Assembly (NCBI RefSeq): GCF_000427295.1
Contig: NZ_ATNM01000107.1
Span: 48,870 to 112,869 of the forward strand
Length of the DNA stretch: 64,000 bases
From: Cyclobacterium qasimii M12-11B
GTDB lineage: Bacteria > Bacteroidota > Bacteroidia > Cytophagales > Cyclobacteriaceae
Reading direction: 5' to 3'
Shown: piece by piece, positions 54,561 to 63,197 of the stretch
How positions within the stretch are numbered: the first letter of the stretch is position 1
How the letters are laid out: each line of letters opens with the position of its first letter
Notes under the pieces: model-generated
What the model was told of the DNA's origin: nothing
The model's input: the letters and a program-made list of their open reading frames with translations, nothing else
Database searches by the model: none
Made by a program: the position numbers and the translations under genes

Positions 54561-54594
54561 TCTGGCTTTAGCCAAAATTTATAGAAGGAGAGGG
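54561..54594. repeat. Dispersed repeat, family C copy 2
   Basis: TCTGGCTTTAGCCAAAATTT and following purine-rich bases; mate of 51477-51510. The core GGCTTTAGCC is self-complementary at its ends. Confidence 0.55.
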
Positions 54595-54611
54595 AGAAGA
54601 TCAATAATCTT

Positions 54612-55243
54612 TTAATTTTCATACTTGACCACTTCATCTTCCAGCCCTACACAGAGTACGGCTCTTTTTAGGCCGAAAATCCTCCCGTCTTTGGCTTCAT
54701 AATTGGCGAACAATTCCCCGTTTTTTCTGAAAGCTTGTTGAAGGCCTTCCTCTCTTCCCATATTGAGGGTTAGGACTTTAAAAATTTCTCCCGTGGGATA
54801 CCATTTTTTTTGTTCACCATGCAACTTCCCTGAAGAATATTGAAGGTGGGATATTAAAAGGTGTGTGGAACCAGGAGTCCATGTTTTCTTTTCACCATGC
54901 AATTTTCCCAAATGGTAAAAGGCCGAATGTTGGTTCTGCCATCGGGATACCAATCTGTGGTCTCATTTTGCTTCTTTCCATTCAATATCCCAATCTTTTG
55001 CTTTAGGGTACTGTCAGGAAAATAGCTCAAGGCATAACCTGAAAATTTCTTCCCATCTAGCGTCCAAAGTGAAACCTTATTGTCATAATTTAGCCTTGAT
55101 TTGTCAATGGTGTTGGCGGGCACCTGCAACAAACTGATTGTCTCTGTTACTGGGGTTTTGATTGCTGTTTTTGATTCTTCCCCACAACTTGCAATCAATA
55201 AAATCAGAAGTATGAAAATTAAATTTCTAATCATTGTGTCCAA
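54612..55243 (-). pseudogene. YwqK/MORN-like lipoprotein, broken by a one-base frameshift
   Basis: The first frame (54854-55243) has a lipoprotein signal (LIASC) and the MORN-like repeats YALSYFPDSTLKQKIGILNGKK and TDWYPDGR, then stops. The second frame (54612-54953) carries HLGKLHGEKKTWTPGST, SSGKLHGEQKKWYPTGE and EEGLQQAFRKNGEL. One extra T in the T4 run (54917-54920; A on the + strand) gives RPFYHLGKLHGEKK and a protein of about 210 residues. MORN/YwqK-type repeats are short beta-hairpins of unknown role, called antitoxin in some databases on weak grounds. Confidence 0.75.
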
Positions 55244-55323
55244 TTATTAAAACAGGAACCATCCCTTGTTTCAGGGTTGAAGTATGGGATGATTCCTATT
55301 CATATAAAACAGAAAGTTCCGAA

Positions 55324-56220
55324 TTACATTATAGTGTTTGGGGTTCCTTGCAAATCAACACCGAACAATAAAATATAGGAGCCTATATAGGTTTCATTGA
55401 TTATGTGATAGTGATAAAATTCCTCATCGCTACTGTGTTGGGTTGCGGAAATGTGTCCACCAGATGCATCCAGGTTAGTTGGATGGTCATCCGTTGAATT
55501 GCATTTTCTACCATAGAGTAAAAACCCATCTTGTAGAATGCCAATCAATTTTTCATCATCATACGAGAGTGTGGTATTTGCTTCTACATCGGTAGATTCA
55601 AGATGGTAATGATAACCTGTAGGACCCATATGGGCTCCTGCATAATCAAAACCTGAGGCTACGTTTGCGGATAAAGCAATATTTGGCCCTTCTTCGTCAT
55701 TGAAGATAGGAGCTCCTGTAACGGCAATACCGATAGCACCCAATCCAGTTGCAGAGCTTGAAGAAGCTTTTACTGGAGTAGCAGGAACGGTAACCGTGTA
55801 ACTTCCGCTTGAAATGGTACCAGGAGACATCTCACTTGTACTAGCAACAAAGGGTTCAATGTATAGGCTGTTACTTGTTGACCAATAAGGAGAAGTATGA
55901 TTAGGAAGACCGTTAGATTCGATGGTGATATCATCTCCATCAAAAGAAATGGTGACGGCATCTTCATTGAATTCGTCAAATGCAGCAAGTGGTGTGCTAC
56001 CTGTAGAAGCGGCACTGCTGTCGTCGGTATCGCTGTTGTCCGCCACATATCCACTAGGTTGTACACAGGCTGTTTGACTCACATCCGCGTTTCCTAAACC
56101 GTCGCTGTCAGCATCTTGATACCAGGTGGTCTCAACGCATACATCTTCCTCGTCATCACAAGAGCTAATCAATATTGTCACTCCAAAGAGAACAGACAGA
56201 AATAATTTCGAGTAGTTCAT
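55324..56220 (-). CDS. YHYH-domain lipoprotein
   Basis: A 298-residue lipoprotein with the lipobox ISSC followed by DDEEDV, an acidic surface-export type. A Cys-containing segment (CVETTWYQDADSDGLG, like a calcium-binding thrombospondin-3 unit, about 27-42) is followed by the YHYH domain: APIFNDEEGPNIAL, HMGPTGYHYHLES (about 193-205) and, near the end, EFYHYHIINETYIG. The YHYH domain is of unknown function, possibly metal binding through its His residues. It stands alone. Confidence 0.88.
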   Translation of the reverse strand: MNYSKLFLSVLFGVTILISSCDDEEDVCVETTWYQDADSDGLGNADVSQTACVQPSGYVADNSDTDDSSAASTGSTPLAAFDEFNEDAVTISFDGDDITIESNGLPNHTSPYWSTSNSLYIEPFVASTSEMSPGTISSGSYTVTVPATPVKASSSSATGLGAIGIAVTGAPIFNDEEGPNIALSANVASGFDYAGAHMGPTGYHYHLESTDVEANTTLSYDDEKLIGILQDGFLLYGRKCNSTDDHPTNLDASGGHISATQHSSDEEFYHYHIINETYIGSYILLFGVDLQGTPNTIM

Positions 56221-56599
56221 TTTTTTAAATTTAAAAATTGGTAATTATTAATAATCGTTAAAGGTTTAGACGCCTTTAATTGAAAAATCCCTCGGTACCG
56301 GGAAAATTAATAGCAAATGGTTTTGGGTAATTTGGGGTGAAAATGGGTTAACTTTCCTGAATGGAGTAGTAGGTGTTTTATCTGGTATTGAATCAAAAAA
56401 GAGATAATGGTAACTACTTCTTGTTCCGTGCAAAAAATTGTAATTGTATAAAAATCAAATAGCATACTTCTACACAAATGTATGTGTTTTTACTTTTACC
56501 ACCTAAATAATTTCAAGAAAATATATTTTACCTTATTGATTTACAGTTGTTTAATAAGTGGTGTTTTTATAATTCACCTATTAGGCTTGGCCCATTCGA
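56221..56599. other. AT-rich intergenic region
   Basis: No gene is seen in these 379 bases. An 8-base palindrome, CGGTACCG, lies at 56293-56300, about 75 bases upstream of the YHYH gene start. The rest is AT-rich. Confidence 0.5.
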
Positions 56600-57146
56600 T
56601 CAATCATCCAATTTTTCAAAACATTTGTAAACAGATGTTCGGATTGCCTTTAGATACAGCTTGTCTATAAAGTCATAATTTGCATCCATTGATCTTGTCT
56701 CTAAAAAAGCTGTTGATGTACAATACTTCACCATTTCTCCTGCAGCATTTAACAATTCTATCTTGGTTTCAAATTCAACATATTCCCTTTCGTTAAAAAG
56801 TGTGGGCCGAAAACTCCTGAAATCCACCGATAATGGCACATCTAACTTTGACTTCAGTTTCACCATCAGAAAAATAGGAACTAATCTGATCAAGGATCAA
56901 TTGCTCTTGCTCATTGTTTAAAATGGGTGAAACTTTGTCAGATTGACCTGGGAAAGATAGTACATTCAACTTTATTCTCTTACTTGTAACGTTTGACCTT
57001 TCGTCTACAATTTCTATAGCTATTAACTTGCCTGGTATCGCTATTTCTTCCGTTTCAATATTGCGATCTAATATTGCATATTTAGAAGTGCAACTTGAAA
57101 AAATAACTGTAGCGATTGTTAAAATCGAAAAAATTAATCTTGACAT
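56600..57146 (-). pseudogene. Small lipoprotein, broken by a one-base frameshift
   Basis: The first frame (start MSRLIFSILTIATVIFSSC at 57146, with the lipobox Cys) runs to VRCAIIGGFQEFSAHTF and stops at 56793. The second frame (56600 to about 56800) carries NEREYVEFETKIELLNAAGEMVKYC and ends KCFEKLDD. Removing one T from the coding-strand T5 run at 56795-56799 gives HTFNEREYVEF, a natural junction and about 181 residues. This is the only case here in which the run is one base too long. The family is not recognised; it looks like a lipoprotein with a C-terminal helical tail. Confidence 0.6.
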
Positions 57147-57381
57147 AAAAATATTGTTTAGAAAATAATTCAACCAATGAGGGTTTGTATCAATTGCTCA
57201 GATGCCTAATTTCTACCCTCTCAAAAGCAAGCCAATTGGAAAAAAATAACTCCGAATGGATTGTCGTACAAACGTAATAGGTTTTTGATTAATTTAAAAG
57301 TAGTAATGGTTAGAACACAGAACTTCACTAAGAAAAAAAATGAAGTTAAAAACCCATCTTTCTAAATTTTCCTTCTTGTAA

Positions 57382-58911
57382 TCATTGCGTCAATGTTTTT
57401 AGCCTGTCAATCGCATTTTGGTTTTGAGGATTCAAATCCAGTGATTTCTTAAAATCGGCGATGGCTTTTTTATGGTTTCCAATATATAAATGAGCCTCTC
57501 CCAGGCTATCAAAAAGATTTGCAGAATTGGGGTATAATTGGGTTGCTAAATTTAAGACATTGATACCTTGATTGGAGGTATTTGGATTAAAAACAAGCTG
57601 AAGACCAAGGGTGTTAAGATTTCCTTCAGGAAGTATTAACAGGGGATGTTTTCTTAAGCTTTTCTCATACAAATCTAACAGCTTTTCATAGTGCTGGGCA
57701 GCAGCCAAATCGTTGAAATCCTGAAAAGTAAAGACAGTGCTTTCTTGCCCCTTGCTTTTATAGGTTAATAGCCCAGCCTTTATTCCAAGCTCATCAGGAT
57801 GGCTTTCAATAAAAGCCAATGCGGCAGCATCATTTATTAAATAAGCCTTTAAAAAATTTAGGGTATAAATGGAAAGCCATTTATAGGAGTTCATGATCTC
57901 AGAATCGCTTTTGTCCTGTCTTGCATCTCTTTTTTCGAAGAGCACACCTAATGTACTAAAATAGGAATGGGTTAAGTTTTGAAATTTTAATTGATAAGCC
58001 TTGTTCTTGGTAAGGCTATCGTATAATTCGAAGTTTGAATTAAGCGCTGGATCAATATTGTCTTCCTGCAGCACCTTAACAGGTATGTCCTTTTGGGCCA
58101 TATGGAGGTAAGGCACATCTAATTTATTCAAATCGAAGAAGGGTGATTTTTGCAGCAAAGCATATTGGTACCTTTCTGTTCCGTCCAGACTGACAATGGC
58201 CTTGATGTTATCATTGCGCATTTGGGCAATGACATTGGACAAACCACCAAAACTAAAACCCATCACCGCAATTTTAGAGTGATCACTGTTAGGGAGTTTT
58301 ACCGCTTCTTTTATTAGGAATTCAACATCCCTGGCCTGGGTTTCTATTTCCTTTTCAATGTTATTTCCAAACCAGCGTGTATCAGTTCCCCTGCCAGGAC
58401 TTGCTATAACAATAAAGCCCTGGCTTGCTAGGTATTCGCACAGGGCAAAGTTTTCCACGGAGGAGGCCTGAAAACTTGGCGCATAAACAATCACAGGATA
58501 TTTCCCCTTTGCCATTTCAAGGTTCGAATAGGCATTGCTCTCCTCTATTAAATGGGCTTGGTTCGCTGGAGTGTTGGCATAATAAAACCAATTCAATATT
58601 TGTTCATTGGGAAGGTATTCCCATTCCTCTTCTTCTTTTAAAATTTGCAGGTAATCCAGTACCTGTAAAGGAGACATCTTTTCATCCTTTTGAGAAGCGG
58701 GATACCATAGGCTAATAGGGATTGGTCTTGCTGTTTTTTGATTGCTATAATCGTAAATTCTACTGTAAGTTCTGGTACTATCCGAACTGGTATAATGCCG
58801 AAATCCAATGTTATATTGGCCTTTATCAAGGCCAATTTCATTTAAAGACGTTTGCCCATATAATGTAAGAAACTGAAGAAGTAGGAGGGGTAATGCTACA
58901 AGGAATCGCAT
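57382..58911 (-). CDS. Exported alpha/beta hydrolase with C-terminal TPR
   Basis: A 509-residue exported protein (signal peptide ending LTLYGQ, about 20). The hydrolase part (about 30-370) has an IPISLWYPA strand, a VYAPSF oxyanion region, GFSFGG with Ser220 as nucleophile, and a likely His in FQNLTHSYFST. It resembles PAF-acetylhydrolase-like or dienelactone-type enzymes. The C-terminal part (about 400-509) is tetratricopeptide-like, with YPNSANLFDSLGEAHLYIGN and HKKAIADFKKSLDLNPQN. The TPR suggests protein contact. It is monocistronic. Confidence 0.82.
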   Translation of the reverse strand: MRFLVALPLLLLQFLTLYGQTSLNEIGLDKGQYNIGFRHYTSSDSTRTYSRIYDYSNQKTARPIPISLWYPASQKDEKMSPLQVLDYLQILKEEEEWEYLPNEQILNWFYYANTPANQAHLIEESNAYSNLEMAKGKYPVIVYAPSFQASSVENFALCEYLASQGFIVIASPGRGTDTRWFGNNIEKEIETQARDVEFLIKEAVKLPNSDHSKIAVMGFSFGGLSNVIAQMRNDNIKAIVSLDGTERYQYALLQKSPFFDLNKLDVPYLHMAQKDIPVKVLQEDNIDPALNSNFELYDSLTKNKAYQLKFQNLTHSYFSTLGVLFEKRDARQDKSDSEIMNSYKWLSIYTLNFLKAYLINDAAALAFIESHPDELGIKAGLLTYKSKGQESTVFTFQDFNDLAAAQHYEKLLDLYEKSLRKHPLLILPEGNLNTLGLQLVFNPNTSNQGINVLNLATQLYPNSANLFDSLGEAHLYIGNHKKAIADFKKSLDLNPQNQNAIDRLKTLTQ

Positions 58912-59096
58912 GGTTTTGGTGTCTGGTTCATTGTAAAAGATGCGCTAAAAAGATTATGATTGTGGGTAATCTTTAGCTTGTTATCAGGTTATTAATCATT
59001 TGAAAGATAAATGACTATTTTGCCCGTCTCTAATTTAATGGGTTTTTATTCCTTTTGAAAGGCAATAGAGAACTGAATGAAAATCTGTGGTAATGG

Positions 59097-59831
59097 CTAT
59101 CGGCCTTTGTGTTTTTGCTGACTGGTTTGGGATTCTGTATCGTAAAATAGTATCCCTTCATGAGATTGATCAAGTTGTCCTATTAAAAGGCCGTTTTTAT
59201 CCCATATTGAAGTTTGCCCGGCACTTTTAAAATTGTCACAATGGCCAATGCAATTGACCATTAATACAGGAATTGAATATTTGACAGCAATATTCGAGAA
59301 GTGACTGAAGGCTTTTTCAACATTCTGCTGAGGTTTTGCAACGCTTGCCAAATACACATCCGCTCCATAAGCCATTGCTTTTTCAGCATGCTCGGGTTGC
59401 AATCCTTCATAACAAATGGCTGGCGCAATTTTCAAATCATTTATGGTCAAAACAAACATTTTATCCCCTGCTACAAAATAGGGCATTTCGTCTGGATGAA
59501 GCTTTTGTTTTGAATAGATGTGATAGGGTAGATTTGGCTGGAAAAAGACCATACTTATGAAAATTCCAGATTTGGATTTGGTTGGTAAACCTATTCCGAT
59601 GGTGATTTGATGCCGATCACTCAATTGCTGAAATTCGCTCAGTCCTAAATTTTGCTGATCCAGGGCCAGCTTTTCGGCCAATTCTGGCTCGTAACTTGTT
59701 AGCGATAATTCTGGAAATACAATCAAATCGGCCTTTTCAGCCACAGCAATATCGATCCAGTATTTGTGCTGCTCAATATTGTGCCTGATATTTCCTTTGT
59801 GTGATTGTGATTGAATTAAACCTATTTTCAT
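59097..59831 (-). CDS. Carbon-nitrogen hydrolase (nitrilase superfamily amidase)
   Basis: About 244 residues from the Met opening MKIGLIQSQSHKGN (an upstream Met in frame is less likely). The Glu-Lys-Cys triad is Glu41 in VFPELSLTSYEPE, Lys110 in YSKQKLHPDE and Cys140 in APAICYEG. The family cleaves carbon-nitrogen bonds such as omega-amides or carbamoyl groups. The substrate is not clear. It is cytoplasmic, with no close operon partner. Confidence 0.9.
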   Translation of the reverse strand: MKIGLIQSQSHKGNIRHNIEQHKYWIDIAVAEKADLIVFPELSLTSYEPELAEKLALDQQNLGLSEFQQLSDRHQITIGIGLPTKSKSGIFISMVFFQPNLPYHIYSKQKLHPDEMPYFVAGDKMFVLTINDLKIAPAICYEGLQPEHAEKAMAYGADVYLASVAKPQQNVEKAFSHFSNIAVKYSIPVLMVNCIGHCDNFKSAGQTSIWDKNGLLIGQLDQSHEGILFYDTESQTSQQKHKGR

Positions 59832-59973
59832 TGAAATATAATCAGCTAAATCCAAGTCCTTCAGTAAGGGTTGGTGAGTTTGAAATACTCGATTTAGTCA
59901 ATATTGTTTACAAAGCCAAGATAGTATTCATAGTCCTACCTTCTAAACTAGCAAGTAGTCCATTTTATTGATG

Positions 59974-60447
59974 TTAAAAGGAATAACCCAAGCCGAGGCC
60001 TAAACCAAGAATCCCTGCTTTGACTTTAAACAGGATTCCCCCACTTGGTTTTTGGAAGCGGTAACCGAGATCTAAACTAGGTAAAACAAAAGTGTCGTCA
60101 TGATAATTGTCATAACCAACAAATGCTCCGCCATTGAGCTCTAAATGATGATTTTTCTTTCCGGTTAATAAAGTCATCGCAGCTAAAACTCCAGGACCAC
60201 CCTCTGCCAATATTATCCCACTGTATCCTAATCCGGCCCGCCCATACCAGGTGAGGTATCCACCATCATTTATAAGTATTTCCACATTCATCAATGCTTC
60301 TAACCCTGGGACAGCTCCAATACTTGCATAGGTATTGATCTTGCTAAATTCTCCTTGTGCCATTAATGGATTGTTCAATCCTAAATATATTATTCCAATG
60401 AATACTAAATTTAAAAGAAACCGGGGAGTTTGGTTTGTGTTTGTCAT
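59974..60447 (-). CDS. Exported outer-membrane-type protein of unknown function
   Basis: A 157-residue protein with a signal peptide (LVFIGIIYLGLNNPLMAQ, cleavage near 31). The mature part is Gly-rich with alternating strands (LTWYGRAGLGYSGII, GGILFKVKAGILGLGLGLGY) and ends in an aromatic residue (GYSF), as in small beta-barrel proteins. No family is recognised. Confidence 0.65.
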   Translation of the reverse strand: MTNTNQTPRFLLNLVFIGIIYLGLNNPLMAQGEFSKINTYASIGAVPGLEALMNVEILINDGGYLTWYGRAGLGYSGIILAEGGPGVLAAMTLLTGKKNHHLELNGGAFVGYDNYHDDTFVLPSLDLGYRFQKPSGGILFKVKAGILGLGLGLGYSF

Positions 60448-60907
60448 AGTGGGTTTTTAAGTAATGCCAATTATTTGGCGAGCCTTGCCTTATTGGTTTT
60501 TTTCCAATGCTTTATTTACCTAATGTAAACCTATTTTCAAATTACCCACCTAATTTTACCTAATTAAAATGTTCCAGTAAAATCACACTCACCGTTTGAT
60601 AAACATGTAGTTGAATTGTTATTACAAACGTAATTTGAAGTGCTATAAGCTCGGATATCAGTTTGCAGGTTAAGCAAATTGTAGCTAAAGACAATGTATT
60701 AATTGTCTCGCTATAAATTTCCATTCCCAAGACTATTACCAGAACTTTAGAGTCAAGTGCTTTTGATATGTACAAAAAAAAATGACCCTTATAGGTCATT
60801 TTTGTAGCCTCCTGATTCGTGCGATTTCTCTGAGCCAGTGCAACTGTGAACTGGAAAAGAATAAAGGTAATATCCGGGATAAACCCCTTCTTAAATCCCT
60901 ACCTTCT
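60448..60907. other. Intergenic region with terminator
   Basis: These 460 bases hold no believable gene. The terminator at 60778-60803 serves the leftward nitroreductase gene that ends at 60908. Confidence 0.5.
60778..60803 (-). terminator. Rho-independent terminator of the nitroreductase gene
   Basis: AAAAATGACC and GGTCATTTTT form a 10-bp stem with the 6-base loop CTTATA, in an A/T-rich setting. On the minus strand it is followed by a run of T. Confidence 0.85.
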
Positions 60908-61567
60908 TTATACTAATGTGAAAATCTCTTCCTCAGGAAGTCTTGATTTTGGCGTTTTGTCTGTAGTGTTAAAATCTGACGCAGTTCGGTACCCAATAGA
61001 AACAGCAGTTACTGCTGTAAATCCTTTTTCTCTCAAGCCAAACTCTTCATCCAAGGCTTTGACATCAATGCCTTCCATAGGCACTGCATCAATACCAAGG
61101 GTGGCTACACCGAGCAAAAAGTTTCCTATATTCAAATAAACCTGCTTTTCCAACCAATGGGGCAAGTCCTTTAGGTCGTATTTGTGAATGTTGGCAAAAG
61201 CATTTCTTCCACCATGCATGCCTTGTTTTACTTGCTCATTTGGAAACCTTCCATCCAGGTCTTCCACGGCCAATACATGTTGCATATAGTCCTCATCTGC
61301 GGTAATTCTTGAGCAAAATAATACCACGTGGGAAGCCTTTATTACTTTGGCTTCATTGAAAGCAAAAAAACCTTGCGTTCCTTTAGCGATACGCTTTTTA
61401 CCTTCTTCGGTTGAAGCAATGATAAAATGCCAAGGTTGTAAATTTGTGCTGGAAGGACTCATCCTTAAAAGCGTTTTAACCTGATCAATGTCTTCACTTG
61501 AGATCTTCTTATTTGGATCAAAATCTTTGGCTGAATAACGCCAGTTCAATACATTTTTAATATTCAT
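60908..61567 (-). CDS. NAD(P)H-dependent nitroreductase (NfsB-like)
   Basis: A 219-residue FMN enzyme of the NfsB/oxygen-insensitive nitroreductase type. It opens NVLNWRYSAKDFDPNKKIS with the usual RYS.K/R.FD, then MSPSSTNLQPWHFIIAS (about 37-53), and has GVATLGIDAVPMEGI near residue 155. It reduces nitroaromatics, quinones or flavins with NAD(P)H. It is divergent from an HxlR-type regulator, with the two start codons 94 bases apart and a shared symmetric promoter region between them. Confidence 0.92.
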   Translation of the reverse strand: MNIKNVLNWRYSAKDFDPNKKISSEDIDQVKTLLRMSPSSTNLQPWHFIIASTEEGKKRIAKGTQGFFAFNEAKVIKASHVVLFCSRITADEDYMQHVLAVEDLDGRFPNEQVKQGMHGGRNAFANIHKYDLKDLPHWLEKQVYLNIGNFLLGVATLGIDAVPMEGIDVKALDEEFGLREKGFTAVTAVSIGYRTASDFNTTDKTPKSRLPEEEIFTLV

Positions 61568-61591
61568 AATTGTATACTATATTTTTTATAG

Positions 61592-61625
61592 TTGCAAACT
61601 TATAGATAGTTTAATAACTTTGCAA
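61592..61625. promoter_or_regulatory. Overlapping face-to-face promoters and palindromic operator
   Basis: Rightward: TTG at 61592-61594, 20 bases, then TAACTTTG at 61615-61622. Leftward: TTG (CAA at 61623-61625), 20 bases, then TAAGTTTG (61602-61595 on the minus strand). Both fit the Bacteroidota consensus exactly and lie on each other. The ends TTGCAAA and TTTGCAA are inverted repeats and probably the HxlR operator. Confidence 0.7.
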
Positions 61626-61661
61626 TAACGGTCAAATAGGATAGTATAAAATTATTTGCTT

Positions 61662-62006
61662 ATGTATAAGTTCAAAGGTAAAGAATACCCATGTTGTGCA
61701 AGTTTAACGATGGGGCTGATAGGAGGCAAGTGGAAAACAGTGATCCTGTTTCACCTTAGGAATGATACTTTACGCTACAATGAGTTGCGGAAAGAAATGC
61801 CCACGGTAACGGAGCGGACCTTGAGCCTGCAGTTAAAAACCCTGGAAGAGGATGGCATTATCAAAAGAAAGGTGTATACTTCCAAGCCACCGTTAAAAGT
61901 GGAGTATTCCCTTACCGATTTTGGGAAAACCTTGATTCCGGTGGTTCAGTCCATTGCTGATTGGGGCCATAAAACTGTTCATAATAACTTGGATGTATCA
62001 GGGTAA
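61662..62006 (+). CDS. HxlR family transcriptional regulator
   Basis: About 114 residues from the ATG at 61662 (an in-frame TTG 6 bases upstream is less likely). It has the HxlR winged helix with PCCASLTMGLIGGKWKTVILFHL, LRYNELRKEMPTVTERTLSLQLK and VEYSLTDFGKTLIPVV. The two neighbouring Cys at positions 11 and 12 lie where redox-sensing HxlR proteins carry the reactive Cys. It faces the nitroreductase gene and likely controls it and itself through the palindrome between them, perhaps in response to electrophiles. Confidence 0.92.
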   Translation: MYKFKGKEYPCCASLTMGLIGGKWKTVILFHLRNDTLRYNELRKEMPTVTERTLSLQLKTLEEDGIIKRKVYTSKPPLKVEYSLTDFGKTLIPVVQSIADWGHKTVHNNLDVSG

Positions 62007-62066
62007 ATAATTGAAATTTCTGCTCAGGTGTACAAGCCAATTCATTGTGTGAAAAGGAAATATTGG

Positions 62067-62609
62067 TTATTCCAGGATTTTGTTGGCTTGCACCATATGG
62101 CGGTCATTGTGATAGATGACTACTCTAAAGGTGTCGCCGAGTTTTAACCTGATCCATCTGGAGATACTGATGGCAGTTTTGGTTTTATTTAAGTCTATTT
62201 CACCTGATTTATTGAGAAGATCTAAAAGCTGTTCTTGCTGAGTGAGGAATCGTTGAAGGGTTGTTTTGTCCAAAGTGCTGCCTATTGGGTTTTTGTCGCT
62301 AAAGGTTTTCATCTTGTTTAATTTATCCTTTGGCAGCATGGTTTTTGCGAAATAATTTCCTAAAATACCAGCTTTGAAGGTTTCTTTTGAGCTGGTTTTT
62401 GATTTTGTGATGCAATTGTTTATTTCTGGGATATAAAAGTCCCCATACAAATTCAAATGTTCAATGCATTCCAAAATGCTCCAACTTTCTGGTCCTGGTC
62501 TATGGTTCAATTTTTCATCAGACAAGCTACTGAATTTTTCAGCTTGGTTGATGTTAATGCGTGTGCGTTCCACCAAATCCTGTATTAATTTTTCTGTTGC
62601 TATTTCCAT
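62067..62609 (-). CDS. DinB-like four-helix-bundle protein
   Basis: About 180 residues from the Met opening MEIATEKLIQDLVERTR (an in-frame Met 14 codons upstream is unlikely). The sequence FSSLSDEKLNHRPGPESWSILECIEHLNLYGDFYI is the hallmark of the DinB/DUF1569-type family, with a metal-binding His in the first helix pair; the C-terminal VVIYHNDRHMVQANKI supplies the other two His. Members act as thiol-linked or metal-dependent enzymes or are of unknown role. It is downstream of a Crp/Fnr gene by about 50 bases. Confidence 0.87.
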   Translation of the reverse strand: MEIATEKLIQDLVERTRININQAEKFSSLSDEKLNHRPGPESWSILECIEHLNLYGDFYIPEINNCITKSKTSSKETFKAGILGNYFAKTMLPKDKLNKMKTFSDKNPIGSTLDKTTLQRFLTQQEQLLDLLNKSGEIDLNKTKTAISISRWIRLKLGDTFRVVIYHNDRHMVQANKILE

Positions 62610-62660
62610 TGTTTTTTTGCCAAAATTCGGGTTAATCTCCAGCCAAAACATTGATTTGGA

Positions 62661-63197
62661 TCAAGACTTTTTGATTCTGGACAATGTTTCAGGGGTCATT
62701 CGCAGGTAGGAAGCAATATACCTGTTTGGGATTTCCTGAAACAATTGAGGACTTCTGGCTAAAACCCTTTTATATCTTTCAAGTGGCGAACTTGTTAAAA
62801 TGTCGCGCTCTCTTTCCATTTGTTGGTAAATCAGATCGCCAAGCATCATTTGCCAGATTTTGGTGTTTTCAGTTGAGCTGTCAATAAATGCCATGAAGCT
62901 TTCTTTTTTGATTACCTTCAATTGCGTTTTTTTGATTGCTTGGATGTAGAGGTCAGAAGGTTTTTCACTGATAAATGAATCCAAAGCGGCTATGAAGTTG
63001 TTTTGGTATCCAAACCTTATAATGTTTTCTTCGAACTCCTCTAACACATAGATTCTCAAACTCCCACTAACTACAAAGTAAAGATTGGTATCTATGCTTC
63101 CTTTCACTTTCAGGTATTCATTTCGGCTTAATTCAAGCTTTTTGTCCCATAACTGTTGCTGGTCAATTTGCGCTATAAAGTTTGAAATCAGGCTCAT
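62661..63197 (-). CDS. Crp/Fnr family transcriptional regulator
   Basis: A 178-residue regulator with a cyclic-nucleotide-type barrel (about 18-110: YLKVKGSIDTNLYFVVSGSL) and a short helix-turn-helix (IPNRYIASYLRMTPETLSRIKK, about 155-178). Its ATG overlaps the stop of the Nudix gene as ATGA (63194-63197), so the two are cotranslated, and the DinB-like gene follows. Confidence 0.88.
   Translation of the reverse strand: MSLISNFIAQIDQQQLWDKKLELSRNEYLKVKGSIDTNLYFVVSGSLRIYVLEEFEENIIRFGYQNNFIAALDSFISEKPSDLYIQAIKKTQLKVIKKESFMAFIDSSTENTKIWQMMLGDLIYQQMERERDILTSSPLERYKRVLARSPQLFQEIPNRYIASYLRMTPETLSRIKKS

Larger units (their letters stand above)
54256..54611. other. Intergenic region with repeats after the FAD oxidoreductase operon
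   Basis: No gene is seen. CCCCCTTTTTATAAAGGGGG (54279-54298) is a palindrome that may end the operon. It is followed by the family B copy at 54298-54360, CCTTCGACGCCGCTCAGGA at 54419-54437 and the family C copy at 54561-54594. Confidence 0.6.

Noticed and set aside
54612..55243. True toxin-antitoxin system
   Set aside because: The MORN/YwqK label antitoxin is a database habit; the protein is an exported lipoprotein and there is no toxin gene next to it.
60560..60799. A 79-residue reverse-strand frame in the gap before the nitroreductase
   Set aside because: It runs through the terminator hairpin, is of low complexity and has no family features.
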